Below, one piece after another: positions 34,933 to 44,148 of a stretch of 64,000 bases of DNA (position 1 is its first letter; each line of letters opens with the position of its first letter). The DNA lies in NCBI GenBank assembly GCA_041879415.1, contig CP090852.1:1364001-1428000 (forward strand). The letters run 5' to 3'. A program made the translations under genes and the position numbers. The notes under the pieces are model-generated. The model saw nothing but the letters and a program-made list of their open reading frames with translations, was not told the origin of the DNA and ran no database searches. This DNA is from Vibrio chagasii. Its GTDB lineage: Bacteria > Pseudomonadota > Gammaproteobacteria > Enterobacterales > Vibrionaceae.

Positions 34933-36138
34933 TTAGCGAGTGAGGTGGATGCTTGCCGAGTATTCAACCGCCAAAATGTCGGAGAAGTACTCGTTAAGTT
35001 GTGTCGTATTGGTGGCACTGAATACGCGTAAAGGATTTCCAGCACAGTTCTCGAATTGAGTAATTCGAGATGGGCTGACGCCATAGCCGATGAAATTCAT
35101 TTCAATGCCGTACTGCTTGATAGCCGTATTGCAGAACCCAGCGTTTACCAGTTGGGTGAACGCGTCCACATCGTCATTACCATCGGTAAAAAGCACCAAC
35201 TTTCTTCTGGTTTCGGGCGTGGTGCTCACGTTCACTCCCCATGCTTGTTGCCAACTTGGGATCAGCTGCCTCACTCCCCATATCAGACCTTGATAAGAGC
35301 GAGTATTACCGTTTGCTGTGAGGCTGTTTATCGAGTTTTGGACGCGGGAAAAGACGTTGGTCAATGGCAACATTGGTGATTCTTGATTGCAGTCGCTTAA
35401 CCACTTACTTGGCGGCGTAAACTTCACAGGTCGCTCTGAATGCAGCGTCGCGAGGTTATCCACGGTCAGCGCCGCAGAGAAATCACCATTACGATAGCTA
35501 AGCCCATCGATACAGTAGATTCCGGTCGCTTCTTTGGCTAACCAGGGCGGGCGATGTGTTGCCACCCCAGAATCGAAAGGAACGATCGAAATGCTCACTG
35601 AATCTAAATCGTTAGCGTTTTCGCTCTGATATTGAATCGTATTCAATGCGTTGGACAAAATAGATTTTAGTGACGACATGTTTGAGCCCATGGAGCCAGA
35701 TACGTCGAGCACTAGTACCAACTCTGTTGGAATCGCAGAGTGTTTGCTTTCAACCACCCCCTTAAAGCCTCCACCTGTTGCCGTCACCTTTTGGTCATCG
35801 CGTCTATAGCTGAAATGAGGCAATAACGGTGTAACGGAGTAACCTAGGCTAATTCGACACTCTTGGCTTTTCGGTGTTAATCCACTTACACCTTTCAGTG
35901 TCGGGTGATAGTAATCTTGGTATGCGCGCATCATTCTCAGAGTCGCCTCATCAGCAAAAGCACAAGCTAATGCGGCAGAGTCGGCGGCTTGCGCTGCTCG
36001 ATTAGAAACCATCACTTGCGCTGATATCATCAAAGTGCCGACGGCGATAAATAGTGCAGGGGTCAGCAGTGCCAAGAAGGAAAGGGTGATCGAACCTTTC
36101 TGCTGACGAGCCAGGCCGATAAACATTGAGTTAACCAT
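34933..36138 (-). CDS. tadG: TadG-like protein with von Willebrand A domain
   Basis: This 401-residue protein has an N-terminal TadE/TadG-type membrane helix (GSITLSFLALLTPALFIAVG), followed by a NRAAQAADSAALACA block of Tad minor-pilin-like proteins. A von Willebrand A domain follows with the MIDAS motif DVSGSMGS at residues 145-152. TadG proteins are surface or periplasmic parts of the Flp pilus machine, perhaps pilus anchors. A second ATG at 36126 is also possible. It overlaps the tadF stop by 8 bp and is the last gene of the tad operon. Confidence 0.88.
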   Translation of the reverse strand: MVNSMFIGLARQQKGSITLSFLALLTPALFIAVGTLMISAQVMVSNRAAQAADSAALACAFADEATLRMMRAYQDYYHPTLKGVSGLTPKSQECRISLGYSVTPLLPHFSYRRDDQKVTATGGGFKGVVESKHSAIPTELVLVLDVSGSMGSNMSSLKSILSNALNTIQYQSENANDLDSVSISIVPFDSGVATHRPPWLAKEATGIYCIDGLSYRNGDFSAALTVDNLATLHSERPVKFTPPSKWLSDCNQESPMLPLTNVFSRVQNSINSLTANGNTRSYQGLIWGVRQLIPSWQQAWGVNVSTTPETRRKLVLFTDGNDDVDAFTQLVNAGFCNTAIKQYGIEMNFIGYGVSPSRITQFENCAGNPLRVFSATNTTQLNEYFSDILAVEYSASIHLTR

Positions 36139-36691
36139 AGTGCTTACCTACCACTACTGATGAGCTTTTTAAGCTTTTTGGAAGAGCGAGTCGTTCGTAG
36201 CTAAATGGTGTCTCCACGCATAAGGTCAGCTGAACCAGGGTGGACGGTCTTCCATCCAACGCAGGATCGCCGCTGCCCACAACGAGCATGTCCGTAAGCT
36301 GTTCAATCGGTCGATCACTTTGGCAGTCGCTTCCCGCATACAGATGTTTGTATTCCCACGTTGAAGTAGCAATATCAAAGACACGACTTTCAAGTAAAAG
36401 CCCAATATCGCTACGGGCAATGCTACTCGGCAGGTAACTTTCAGCGAGTACGATCAATGGACCTTTTAGAGTCTCGGGTAAACCATTCTTACCTTGCTCA
36501 GGTTTAAGTTGAGTTGAAGAAATCGCATTCACTAGATTGTAGGTAACATTGTCTAACTGAGTCTGTAGGCTGAATAAACGGTAGATAGCAACGAACCCCC
36601 ACAGAATGATCATCATCGCGAGTACGACAAATGGGAATTCCACGGCTGCTGATCCCGCCTGTTTTTGGGTGTGTGTGTGATTAACCGTCAT
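36131..36691 (-). CDS. tadF: TadF-like pseudopilin
   Basis: This 186-residue protein has the TadE-like N-terminus: a short positively charged leader, then GSAAVEFPFVVLAMMIILWGFVAIYRL, with the conserved Glu five residues after the Gly. Its long C-terminal domain contains one Cys pair (DCQ and LCVET). TadE and TadF are minor pseudopilins cleaved like Flp. It overlaps tadE by 11 bp and tadG by 8 bp. Confidence 0.82.
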   Translation of the reverse strand: MTVNHTHTQKQAGSAAVEFPFVVLAMMIILWGFVAIYRLFSLQTQLDNVTYNLVNAISSTQLKPEQGKNGLPETLKGPLIVLAESYLPSSIARSDIGLLLESRVFDIATSTWEYKHLYAGSDCQSDRPIEQLTDMLVVGSGDPALDGRPSTLVQLTLCVETPFSYERLALPKSLKSSSVVVGKHYG

Positions 36692-37124
36692 AACTCACCA
36701 ATACCTTTCTTTCCAAGGTTGTCATTTGGCCGGTACGTTCTAAAAAACGAGTTGAAAGGCTAGGCAGTAGAGCGAATGAAAATCCGTAAGACACCGTGTA
36801 TTCCCCCAATACTGCTTTGCTTATAGGTGCCGCTTTTCTGTTAACTAAGTCCGGTAGGTTTTCAACGTACAAAGGTTGAGACAACTTGATCTTGCTGCGT
36901 TCGATCAGTGGGAAACTGTCGATAGTGTCGATGAAAACTTGGTTTGATATGGGACCAAATGGTCGAGTTTTGACTTCTCGAGCACCTGCATGAACGGCGA
37001 CATCGAAGATGATGTTGACTAGCAGCAAGCGGCAGATCTCAAAGAACCCAAGTATCAGCAATAGAAACGGTAGGGTGATCATTAGAAACTCAACGCTATT
37101 CGCACCTTTCTGACGAGAGAGCAT
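36681..37124 (-). CDS. tadE: TadE-like pseudopilin
   Basis: This 147-residue protein begins MLSRQKGANSVEFLMITLPF with the pseudopilin Gly-x4-Glu pattern, a single membrane helix and the ICRLLLVNIIFDVAVHAGAREV block of the TadE family. It overlaps the stop of tadD by one base (TAATG) and the start of tadF. A minor subunit needed for Flp pilus assembly. Confidence 0.85.
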   Translation of the reverse strand: MLSRQKGANSVEFLMITLPFLLLILGFFEICRLLLVNIIFDVAVHAGAREVKTRPFGPISNQVFIDTIDSFPLIERSKIKLSQPLYVENLPDLVNRKAAPISKAVLGEYTVSYGFSFALLPSLSTRFLERTGQMTTLERKVLVSYDG

Positions 37125-37864
37125 TATTGTTCTCCTCGATCAGCGTGAGCGGCTAGGGCTTGGTAATACAAGCTATTGTTAGCGTACTCCGGTTGCGATA
37201 AGTGTTCACGAGCGATTGCTTTTGCAGACTCGCTGTCACCAGAAAGTGCGTAAGCCAACGCAAGGTTAAGCTGGAGCTTTACGCTAGCTTCACCTCTGAC
37301 AAAGATCGGGTGCAGAATACGAATCCCTTGATCTGGTTTACCATCGAGTACCCAAGCCATTGCGAGGTTGTTTCGGTATTCGTTGCTTGAAGGCATTAAG
37401 CTAAGCGCATTTGAGTAACACTCTCTGGCTTTGGAATACTGCTTATTGAGCGAGTAACTGACTCCTAAGCTATTTTGAGCAACGTCATCGGAAGCATCCA
37501 GTCGAACAGACTCTTCAAGAGCTGAAGTCGCTTGTTCAAGCTCTCCTAAAGCTAACCATGAACGGCCTAACTCACGGTAAATCGCATTGGATTGATTAAG
37601 CTCGATACCACGCTTTAAGTAATGCAGTGCTTCGTCATAACGACTGGCTTGATTAGCTGCGGAGCCCATCAACAGCAGTAACTGCGGGTCATTAGGGTTC
37701 GCTACCAACATTTTGCGATAGAGATCCATGGCGCTCTCTGGCTTACCATTCATTAACGCAACTTCTGCCACCTTCATGTTTTCGGCGGTATCTTTTTCAA
37801 CATGGTTGGTTGATTGACAGCCGAACAATATCAGCGACAAAAAGAATAACGGGATGGTTCTCAT
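37124..37864 (-). CDS. tadD: TadD lipoprotein with TPR repeats
   Basis: From ATG 37864, which overlaps the tadC stop as ATGA, this is 246 residues. It has a lipoprotein signal with Cys in LILFGC (about residue 16). Four or five tetratricopeptide repeats follow, e.g. MNGKPESAMDLYRKMLVANP and ASRYDEALHYLKRGIELN. TadD is thought to be the pilotin/assembly lipoprotein of the Tad secretin. The 120-base upstream extension of this frame is just tadC sequence in another frame. Confidence 0.88.
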   Translation of the reverse strand: MRTIPLFFLSLILFGCQSTNHVEKDTAENMKVAEVALMNGKPESAMDLYRKMLVANPNDPQLLLLMGSAANQASRYDEALHYLKRGIELNQSNAIYRELGRSWLALGELEQATSALEESVRLDASDDVAQNSLGVSYSLNKQYSKARECYSNALSLMPSSNEYRNNLAMAWVLDGKPDQGIRILHPIFVRGEASVKLQLNLALAYALSGDSESAKAIAREHLSQPEYANNSLYYQALAAHADRGEQ

Positions 37865-38712
37865 AAGCCCCCCAGAGTTTGTGTAAGAGATAACATGATT
37901 GGCACGACGATGATGCCCACCACAGGTAGCATGATGAAAACCACCAAAGGGAATGACATCTTGGCTGGTATTTTTCCCACCCACTCTTCCAGCTCTAAAA
38001 AGTGGTATTGACGGCTATCCGAAGCGATCAGTTTGAGGGCATCAGCCATAGGCGTACCGTATTGCAATGCTTGGTTCATGGTAGTGACAACGTTGTTGAT
38101 GTCAGACAGTTGTACACGTTTGTCTAGGTTGTTGAGTGCCGTTTGTGGAGAATCGAGAACAGAGATTTCTGTTGCGGTTAACAGCCATTCTCGTGACAAG
38201 GCAGGGGAGATCGAACGCATCTCTTCACCAACGCAGCGAAATACCGCTTCGAGTGTTAGGCCAGATGCAACACACACTACCATTAGGTCGACGGCATCGG
38301 GTATTACTCGGCTGATCTGCATTCGAACTTGGTTCACACGCCATTCAAGGATGCGATCGAACAGGATGCCGACAACAATGCCGATAGCGATACACTCTGC
38401 CGCCGAATTCATCGTTAGCACTGGAATGCGAGTGGCATACCAAGTAACAGCACCTACGGTCATGGTGATTAATCTAAGCCCTAAAAAGTACATCTCTGCA
38501 TTTGGGTTAAGCCAGCCAATCAGAACCAGCTTTTGACGTCGAGATTTCTCACCTTGGAAACGCCACTTACTCGACGTGTTTTTATACTTTGAGGAATAGC
38601 TTGATACGCGATTCAGTCGCTCAGCCACAACGTCTCGTTTGAACGAAGATAGGTGTGCGATCAGCGTGAGAAGAACAGCTAATCCCAACAGCAACATGGC
38701 AACATACATCAT
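37861..38712 (-). CDS. tadC: TadC inner-membrane platform protein
   Basis: This 283-residue protein has a T2SSF domain (VRMQISRVIPDAVDLMVVCVASGLTLE, and further on the TMNQALQYGTPMADALK block) and C-terminal membrane segments ending FIMLPVVGIIVVPIM. With TadB it forms the inner-membrane platform on which the TadA motor acts. It overlaps tadB by 4 bp and tadD by 4 bp. Confidence 0.9.
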   Translation of the reverse strand: MMYVAMLLLGLAVLLTLIAHLSSFKRDVVAERLNRVSSYSSKYKNTSSKWRFQGEKSRRQKLVLIGWLNPNAEMYFLGLRLITMTVGAVTWYATRIPVLTMNSAAECIAIGIVVGILFDRILEWRVNQVRMQISRVIPDAVDLMVVCVASGLTLEAVFRCVGEEMRSISPALSREWLLTATEISVLDSPQTALNNLDKRVQLSDINNVVTTMNQALQYGTPMADALKLIASDSRQYHFLELEEWVGKIPAKMSFPLVVFIMLPVVGIIVVPIMLSLTQTLGGL

Positions 38713-39623
38713 GATGAGAACCTCTTATTGCGAGTCAGAGCATTCAAAATTAAGGTGCCGATGCTGATGCTAATGAGTGCATAGGTCAGAACTCGTTGGC
38801 CCAGTTCAGTGTTAAACAGCTGCTTAATCATGTAGGGCTCAATTAAATAGATGCCACCTAGCAATCCTATGGGTAAGACAGAGAGAAATAACGCTGTGAT
38901 ACGAGGTTCTGAGGTTAAGCTCTTCACCTTTTTTCTCGTCGCTCGGTTGTCATGCATGGTTCGGCTTAAGCTATGAAGAATGTCGCGCAGTTGACCACCA
39001 TTCGACTGGTTAAGGATCAGTGCAACAGAGAAATAACGAAAGCTGCTGTAAGGGAGGCGAATGCACGCATCGTCGAGACTCTGACGAAGACTAAGGCCAA
39101 GCGCAAGATTGTCGCGAAGGTAAGAGAACTCGCGTCCTAGCAAGCCAGGTTGCGTCTGTGCCACTTGATCAATCGCTTGTGGGATAGATAGCCCTGCTGA
39201 TACCGCTCTAGAAATCAATCCAAGGACGTTGATGATGTCTTTTTCAAACTCTTCTACTTGTCTCTTTCTGCGATAAAACACAATGGCACACGTACATATG
39301 AGCCACAGCCCCAGTGCTGCAAGCAATCGAAGATGCACTGGAAGTTCCGGTACTAACAGGTAACCAGCAACTGGAAAGCCAACAACCATTGAGGCGATAA
39401 AATACTTATCCCAAACAGGCAGCAAGGCATTTATTCGTAGGAAAAAGGCATGCAGTTTGTTGGCGCGCTGGTGGCTCGACTTTTTGATAGAAACGTCTGC
39501 AGGGCTTACTTTGTAAGCATTTGATACTAATGACAGGCGCTTATTAACAATGGCTTGTTTTGAGTTGAGCTTTATTAGCCAAACCGTAACCAGCAGCGCA
39601 GAAATAGTAAGAACAACAATCAT
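38709..39623 (-). CDS. tadB: TadB inner-membrane platform protein
   Basis: This 304-residue protein has several membrane segments and a T2SSF domain (FEKDIINVLGLISRAVSAGLSIPQAI, then NQSNGGQLRDILHSLSRTM). The TadB/TadC pair is diagnostic of Tad systems. The start overlaps the tadA stop by 4 bp. Confidence 0.9.
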   Translation of the reverse strand: MIVVLTISALLVTVWLIKLNSKQAIVNKRLSLVSNAYKVSPADVSIKKSSHQRANKLHAFFLRINALLPVWDKYFIASMVVGFPVAGYLLVPELPVHLRLLAALGLWLICTCAIVFYRRKRQVEEFEKDIINVLGLISRAVSAGLSIPQAIDQVAQTQPGLLGREFSYLRDNLALGLSLRQSLDDACIRLPYSSFRYFSVALILNQSNGGQLRDILHSLSRTMHDNRATRKKVKSLTSEPRITALFLSVLPIGLLGGIYLIEPYMIKQLFNTELGQRVLTYALISISIGTLILNALTRNKRFSS

Positions 39624-40966
39624 CCGGCTTCAAGCTCCATTGCCACCCTTAGTTGAGCGTCTAGCTGGTGATATTTCGCTTTTTCGTTGAAGCTTGGCAC
39701 GCACTTGGCACTCTTATATTCACCAATTAGGTTACCTTGCTGGTCTTCCGATAGCGTTTTAAAGGCGAACAGTTCTTGAGTGACGTATTGCTCGCCCTCT
39801 AATCCTTGTACCTCGGTTATTGAAACAATGCGTCGCTTGCCATCGCGCATTCGTTCTACTTGGATAACCACATCAATGGTGTCGGCGATTTGGCGACGCA
39901 GTGAAAAGAGAGGCAGCGTTGCCTGGCTCATCATTAGCATGTTCTCCATGCGCACCAGTGCATCTGTTGCAGAATTGGCGTGAAGTGTACACAGCGAGCC
40001 TTCGTGGCCTGTGTTCATTGCTTGCATCATCTCAAAGGCTTCATCGCCACGAACTTCGCCTAAAATGATGCGATCTGGTCGCATACGTAGGGCATTTCGT
40101 ACTAACTCTCTTTGAGTAATCGGCGTTAAACCTTCTGCATTGGCTGGGCGAGTTTCTGCACGCACCACATGGGGTTGTTGCAGGCGCAGTTCTGCTGTGT
40201 CTTCAATGGTGATGATGCGTTCTTGAGGCGAGATGCTGAAAGACATCGCGTTAAGCAGGGTGGTTTTACCTGCACCGGTACCACCCGCGACAAGAACGTT
40301 GAGGCGAGAGCGAACGATAATATCAATAAGCTTAATCATCGAATTCGACATCGCACCAAACTGTGCCAATTGGCTCAGTGTCAGCTTCTTTTCATTGAAC
40401 TTACGGATAGATATGTAGGTTCCATCAAGCGCGAGCGGCGGGATCATGACATTGACACGGCTGCCGTCGTCTAGCCTTGCATCGACTAATGGATTCGATT
40501 CATCGATTCGTCGACCTACTTTGCTCACGATACGTCGCGCTAAGTTGAGAAGCTGCTCTTCATTACGAAATTGGACCGTTGTTTTTTGCAGTTTGCCTGA
40601 ACGCTCGACGTAAACTTCACGGTAACCATTGACCATGATGTCAGTGACCGTTTGGTCTTCAATCAGTGGTTGTAGTGGTCCCAACCCTAGAAATTCATTT
40701 AAGAGCTGTTCTACAGAATGAGTCACATCCTGATGACCGAGTGGTAGCTGCTTAGAGACCACAATTTCCGATACCATTTCTGAAATTCGAGCTTCAAGAT
40801 CGGACGCACTTAAACTCACAACCGCTGATGGATCGATTGCCTTGATGATCTCTTCATGAATCACATGATAATGATCACGTAACGAAGGAGCGGATCTTAA
40901 CGTTTCATGCAACCGAGCTTGGTTGACTTCAATCGGATCAACCGTGTTTGCTTTTTGACCAAACAT
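39620..40966 (-). CDS. tadA: TadA (CpaF) pilus-assembly ATPase
   Basis: From ATG 40966, overlapping the tadZ stop as TAATG with GAGGT upstream, this is 448 residues. It is a type II/IV secretion-type hexameric ATPase. Walker A GGTGAGKTT (Lys234), the Asp box IITIEDTAELRL, Walker B DRIILGEVRGDEAFEMMQAM and the His box NTGHEGSLCTLHANS are all present. It powers Flp pilus assembly. The intact motifs indicate a functional motor. Confidence 0.94.
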   Translation of the reverse strand: MFGQKANTVDPIEVNQARLHETLRSAPSLRDHYHVIHEEIIKAIDPSAVVSLSASDLEARISEMVSEIVVSKQLPLGHQDVTHSVEQLLNEFLGLGPLQPLIEDQTVTDIMVNGYREVYVERSGKLQKTTVQFRNEEQLLNLARRIVSKVGRRIDESNPLVDARLDDGSRVNVMIPPLALDGTYISIRKFNEKKLTLSQLAQFGAMSNSMIKLIDIIVRSRLNVLVAGGTGAGKTTLLNAMSFSISPQERIITIEDTAELRLQQPHVVRAETRPANAEGLTPITQRELVRNALRMRPDRIILGEVRGDEAFEMMQAMNTGHEGSLCTLHANSATDALVRMENMLMMSQATLPLFSLRRQIADTIDVVIQVERMRDGKRRIVSITEVQGLEGEQYVTQELFAFKTLSEDQQGNLIGEYKSAKCVPSFNEKAKYHQLDAQLRVAMELEAG

Positions 40967-42126
40967 TATGCACCTCGCTTCCAAAAACGGCGGCTGCTTT
41001 GCTGCGATTCACCTGTGATTAATTCAACTAAAGAGTTGAACGCCACTTTCACTTTCCTGTTACCTTTGTGGGCAGGTTGACCAAGTGATGACTTGCTCAA
41101 AAAGTGGTTCGGGGAGAATGGAATGACTACGTCTACCGGGACACCTAACGACTTTTTCACATCGTTAACTGAAATCATTGAGCCTGAATCGGACTTGGTA
41201 TGATTAAGTACAACGAGCGTTTGGGAGTCGACTTGATTCTGAAGTCGTTTGATTATTTGACCGGCATTGCGGATAGAGCCCAGTGTTGGCTCTACGACAA
41301 TCACTCGGATATCGGCACTTTTCAGTACGTCAAAGCCAACTTGATCACGCAAAGAGTAAGTCGGGATATCCACTAATAGGTAGTCTGAGTTTTGTAGGCA
41401 AAACTTGGTAAATTGGTCTAAAGCGCTCTTTTGTGGCCAAAATGGTGTGGCATCTAAAGGTAGATAGCCAGTAAAGAGGGTGTGCTTTGCAGATACACTG
41501 ATCCCACTACGCTCGAAAACTAACGGGTCGAGTCTCTCTGGGTATTGTAAAAGCTCGATCAATGCTGAGTTTCCCTCAACATTGAGTAGTAGATCCAAGT
41601 CGCCCATTGAAAAATCTAGGTCTAGACAAGCCACTTTCTTGTCGAGCTCCGAAAGTTGCTGTGCAAGGGTTGCAGTAATGGTGCTGCTGCCTGAACCACC
41701 TTTTGCACTGACAACCGAGATGACTTTTTCATGTCGTTTTTCGCTGTTGTTCTGTAAAGCCGCGAAAGAAACGTGTTCCAGATCTTGCGGAGTCACAGGA
41801 GGTACTAGATAGTCACTCGCGCCTGATGCCAGCATGCCACGGTAGATGAAAATTTCACCTGAATGGCCGATAGCGATAATTTGACAGCCTGTACGCTTAA
41901 TCAAGCGCTGCACGGCTTGTTTTGATTCAGCCAGTTCACAATTCAACACATCGAGAAATATTGTCTTGATGCCATGCTTCAGAACGTGTCGCACTACGTC
42001 GTCTTCTTGATTTGAAGAGACAGTGATGTTGTGGATACCAAAGTCATTCAGTGTATGCGTAAGCGCTAGGGCATCGAGTTGCTCAGACGCTGCGATCAGT
42101 ACCGTTAACTGGTGTACTTGATTCAT
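40966..42126 (-). CDS. tadZ: TadZ (CpaE) localisation ATPase
   Basis: This 386-residue protein has an N-terminal receiver-like domain (about 1-125; MLASGASDYLVPPVTPQDL) without an obvious intact phosphorylation pocket. A MinD/ParA-type ATPase domain follows with the deviant Walker A SAKGGSGSST and LDLDFSMGDLDLLL. TadZ places the Tad machine at its site in the cell. It overlaps cpaD by 4 bp and tadA by 1 bp. Confidence 0.9.
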   Translation of the reverse strand: MNQVHQLTVLIAASEQLDALALTHTLNDFGIHNITVSSNQEDDVVRHVLKHGIKTIFLDVLNCELAESKQAVQRLIKRTGCQIIAIGHSGEIFIYRGMLASGASDYLVPPVTPQDLEHVSFAALQNNSEKRHEKVISVVSAKGGSGSSTITATLAQQLSELDKKVACLDLDFSMGDLDLLLNVEGNSALIELLQYPERLDPLVFERSGISVSAKHTLFTGYLPLDATPFWPQKSALDQFTKFCLQNSDYLLVDIPTYSLRDQVGFDVLKSADIRVIVVEPTLGSIRNAGQIIKRLQNQVDSQTLVVLNHTKSDSGSMISVNDVKKSLGVPVDVVIPFSPNHFLSKSSLGQPAHKGNRKVKVAFNSLVELITGESQQSSRRFWKRGA

Positions 42127-42746
42127 AGCGTACCTCCTTGCGTGGTCGTCGAAGAACCATTATTTGGCTGTTGGTTTTGGGCTGGTGGAGCAAAGTAGTT
42201 ATCGATACTAGAGACAGCTTTCTGCCCTTGAGCACCATTAATCGGTTGACCGACGATCAGGTCTTTAGGGTTGGCTACCATTTGTGCAAGCGCATTGGCA
42301 TTTGCACACCCAAAATTGCGCTGAGTACGGTAGGCGTTGAGCGTCGTTCTTGGCGTTTTACCCGCGTCACAGGCTGTGACTTTGGCGCGGTAAGACTCGA
42401 CTAAAATAGTGATGTCGCCTTTACCTACTGTTGCTTCGTCTGCTACCCAAATTTGTGAGGGGTAGAGACCTGATTCGATAAGGTGAAGTCTTACTTTCTC
42501 GAGCTGCTTTTCACCTTTGGGAGTTGTTTTTTCTATTTTGACCATCAAGCTACTCGCGCTGCCTCGACGAGCGATAAAGTCAGAAATATCGGCCTTTTCC
42601 TGAGCCGACAGCGTTTTCCCGGCAAGTGTCAGAGAGAACTTGTTAGTCACAGACACCACATCGACTGATGGTTGTTGAGTGGTTGGCGTAGGTGCGCATC
42701 CCGCCAACACAAATAGGGCAGGGAGCAATAAGGATAATTTATTCAT
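42123..42746 (-). CDS. cpaD: CpaD-family pilus lipoprotein
   Basis: From ATG 42746 (GAGGA five bases upstream) this is 207 residues. It has a lipoprotein signal with Cys in FVLAGC. The CpaD family signature is RNFGCANANALAQMVANPKDLI near residue 150, with a second Cys in VTACDAGK. An ending rich in Gln/Asn and Thr follows. It is an outer-membrane lipoprotein of the Tad secretin complex. It ends at the overlapping start of tadZ. Confidence 0.85.
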   Translation of the reverse strand: MNKLSLLLPALFVLAGCAPTPTTQQPSVDVVSVTNKFSLTLAGKTLSAQEKADISDFIARRGSASSLMVKIEKTTPKGEKQLEKVRLHLIESGLYPSQIWVADEATVGKGDITILVESYRAKVTACDAGKTPRTTLNAYRTQRNFGCANANALAQMVANPKDLIVGQPINGAQGQKAVSSIDNYFAPPAQNQQPNNGSSTTTQGGTL

Positions 42747-42753
42747 GGTGTCC

Positions 42754-44148
42754 TCAGTAATAGAACCCGTTGTCACCCAGCAAGCGAGGCTTGTGGTTGT
42801 CGGTGTATGTGTCTTGGTCGTGTGTTCTTTTACGCTGAATTCTTGGCCATGCTAGAAGACGTTCTACATCACTCAGTGGAATGAGACCGTCGGTTGGTAG
42901 CTGCATTGAATCTGAACGAGTTGGCTGCACTAGGTAAGCCGTGACAATGATGATCAACTCTGTTTCTCGACGAGTGAATTCAGTTGAACGGAACAGACTG
43001 CCTAGTACAGGTACTTCACCGATAAGCGGCACTTTTTGCAGTTGTTCAATGTCTTCTGATTTCAATAAGCCGCCCAAGGCAAAGCTCTGTCCACTGGCTA
43101 ATTCGATGGTGGTAGCAGCGCTACGAGTAGTAAAAGAGGGGAAGTTAGTCCCGTGTATCACTTGCTGGCTTTCGATGGAGACGTTACTGACCTCTGGGTT
43201 CACCTTTAAACTGATGCGATTTTGGCTGAGCACTGTTGGAGTGAAGTTCAGTTTTACACCGAAGTCTTTGTACTCGATTTGAGTGGTATCAGCAGTGATC
43301 AAAGGCAATGGAACCTGACCACCCACCAGAAACTCAGCATCTTCGCCGGACATCGCCGTCAAGTTAGGCTCAGCCAGTACAGACATCATGCCGTTTGTCG
43401 CTAGTGCATCAATCAGTGCGGTAATGCTTGGTTTGCCCCAGCTGCTGACGTTCGGCAGCTTTGAGAATGAAAACTGTCCAACACCACCTGCGATAGAGCC
43501 CCACTTGATCCCCAATTTGTTCGAAACATTTCTCGATACTTCAGCGATTTTCACTCGAATGTTGACCTGGTTTGGCATGGTGACAACCAATTGATTGATC
43601 AGCTCATCTTCATTGGATTGCATTGGCTGATCTTTCGTCGTCGTATTGCTACTACCTGCACCGTTTTGAGTGTTTGAGCTTTCTTGTTGCTGGGTTTGGT
43701 CAACAATAGGAGACAAGTAACCTTTCGCCAAGGACACGATATTATGCGCCATCATAGGTGAAGGCACTTGCCCTTTGAGCCATAGTTTTCCACCCAGAGA
43801 TTCCGCATTTACGGACGCTTCTGGGAACTTGCTTTTGACCAATTCATTGAATTCGCGGCTGTTGTGAGTCACGCGAATCTTATTGGTATAGATGACGCGT
43901 TCTTGCTCGTTCAAAACAGTGATAGTGGCACTGCCAGCTCGCTTACCAAATACCATCACCTTGGTGTTGGTTAATGTCTGGTAATCCGCAATGTGGGTGC
44001 TAGAGATGAAAATCGACTTCGCTTTTTCTGGTAAGCGAATCATTTTTGCCTCATTGATTGTTACATCAAGCGCAGATGCTGCTGACGCAAAAGAGAGGCA
44101 CAGGCTTGATAGTAGGAGAATCCCCCACCAACGACAGGTACTAGCCAT
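42754..44148 (-). CDS. cpaC: CpaC (RcpA) outer-membrane secretin
   Basis: This 464-residue protein has a signal peptide (about 1-26, ending SALA) and a BON-like/N0 pilus-secretin domain (VTINEAKMIRLPEKAKSIFIS). A Ser/Thr/Gln-rich linker near residue 160 precedes the secretin domain, which has VNIRVKIAEVSRNVSNKLGI, PNLTAMSGEDAEFLVGGQVPLP and VPLIGEVPVLGSLFRS. It forms the outer-membrane pore for the Flp pilus. It overlaps the cpaB stop by 8 bp. Confidence 0.93.
   Translation of the reverse strand: MASTCRWWGILLLSSLCLSFASAASALDVTINEAKMIRLPEKAKSIFISSTHIADYQTLTNTKVMVFGKRAGSATITVLNEQERVIYTNKIRVTHNSREFNELVKSKFPEASVNAESLGGKLWLKGQVPSPMMAHNIVSLAKGYLSPIVDQTQQQESSNTQNGAGSSNTTTKDQPMQSNEDELINQLVVTMPNQVNIRVKIAEVSRNVSNKLGIKWGSIAGGVGQFSFSKLPNVSSWGKPSITALIDALATNGMMSVLAEPNLTAMSGEDAEFLVGGQVPLPLITADTTQIEYKDFGVKLNFTPTVLSQNRISLKVNPEVSNVSIESQQVIHGTNFPSFTTRSAATTIELASGQSFALGGLLKSEDIEQLQKVPLIGEVPVLGSLFRSTEFTRRETELIIIVTAYLVQPTRSDSMQLPTDGLIPLSDVERLLAWPRIQRKRTHDQDTYTDNHKPRLLGDNGFYY

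Noticed and set aside
38033..38536. Plus-strand open frame of 167 codons
   Set aside because: It is antisense to tadC and shows no protein family.
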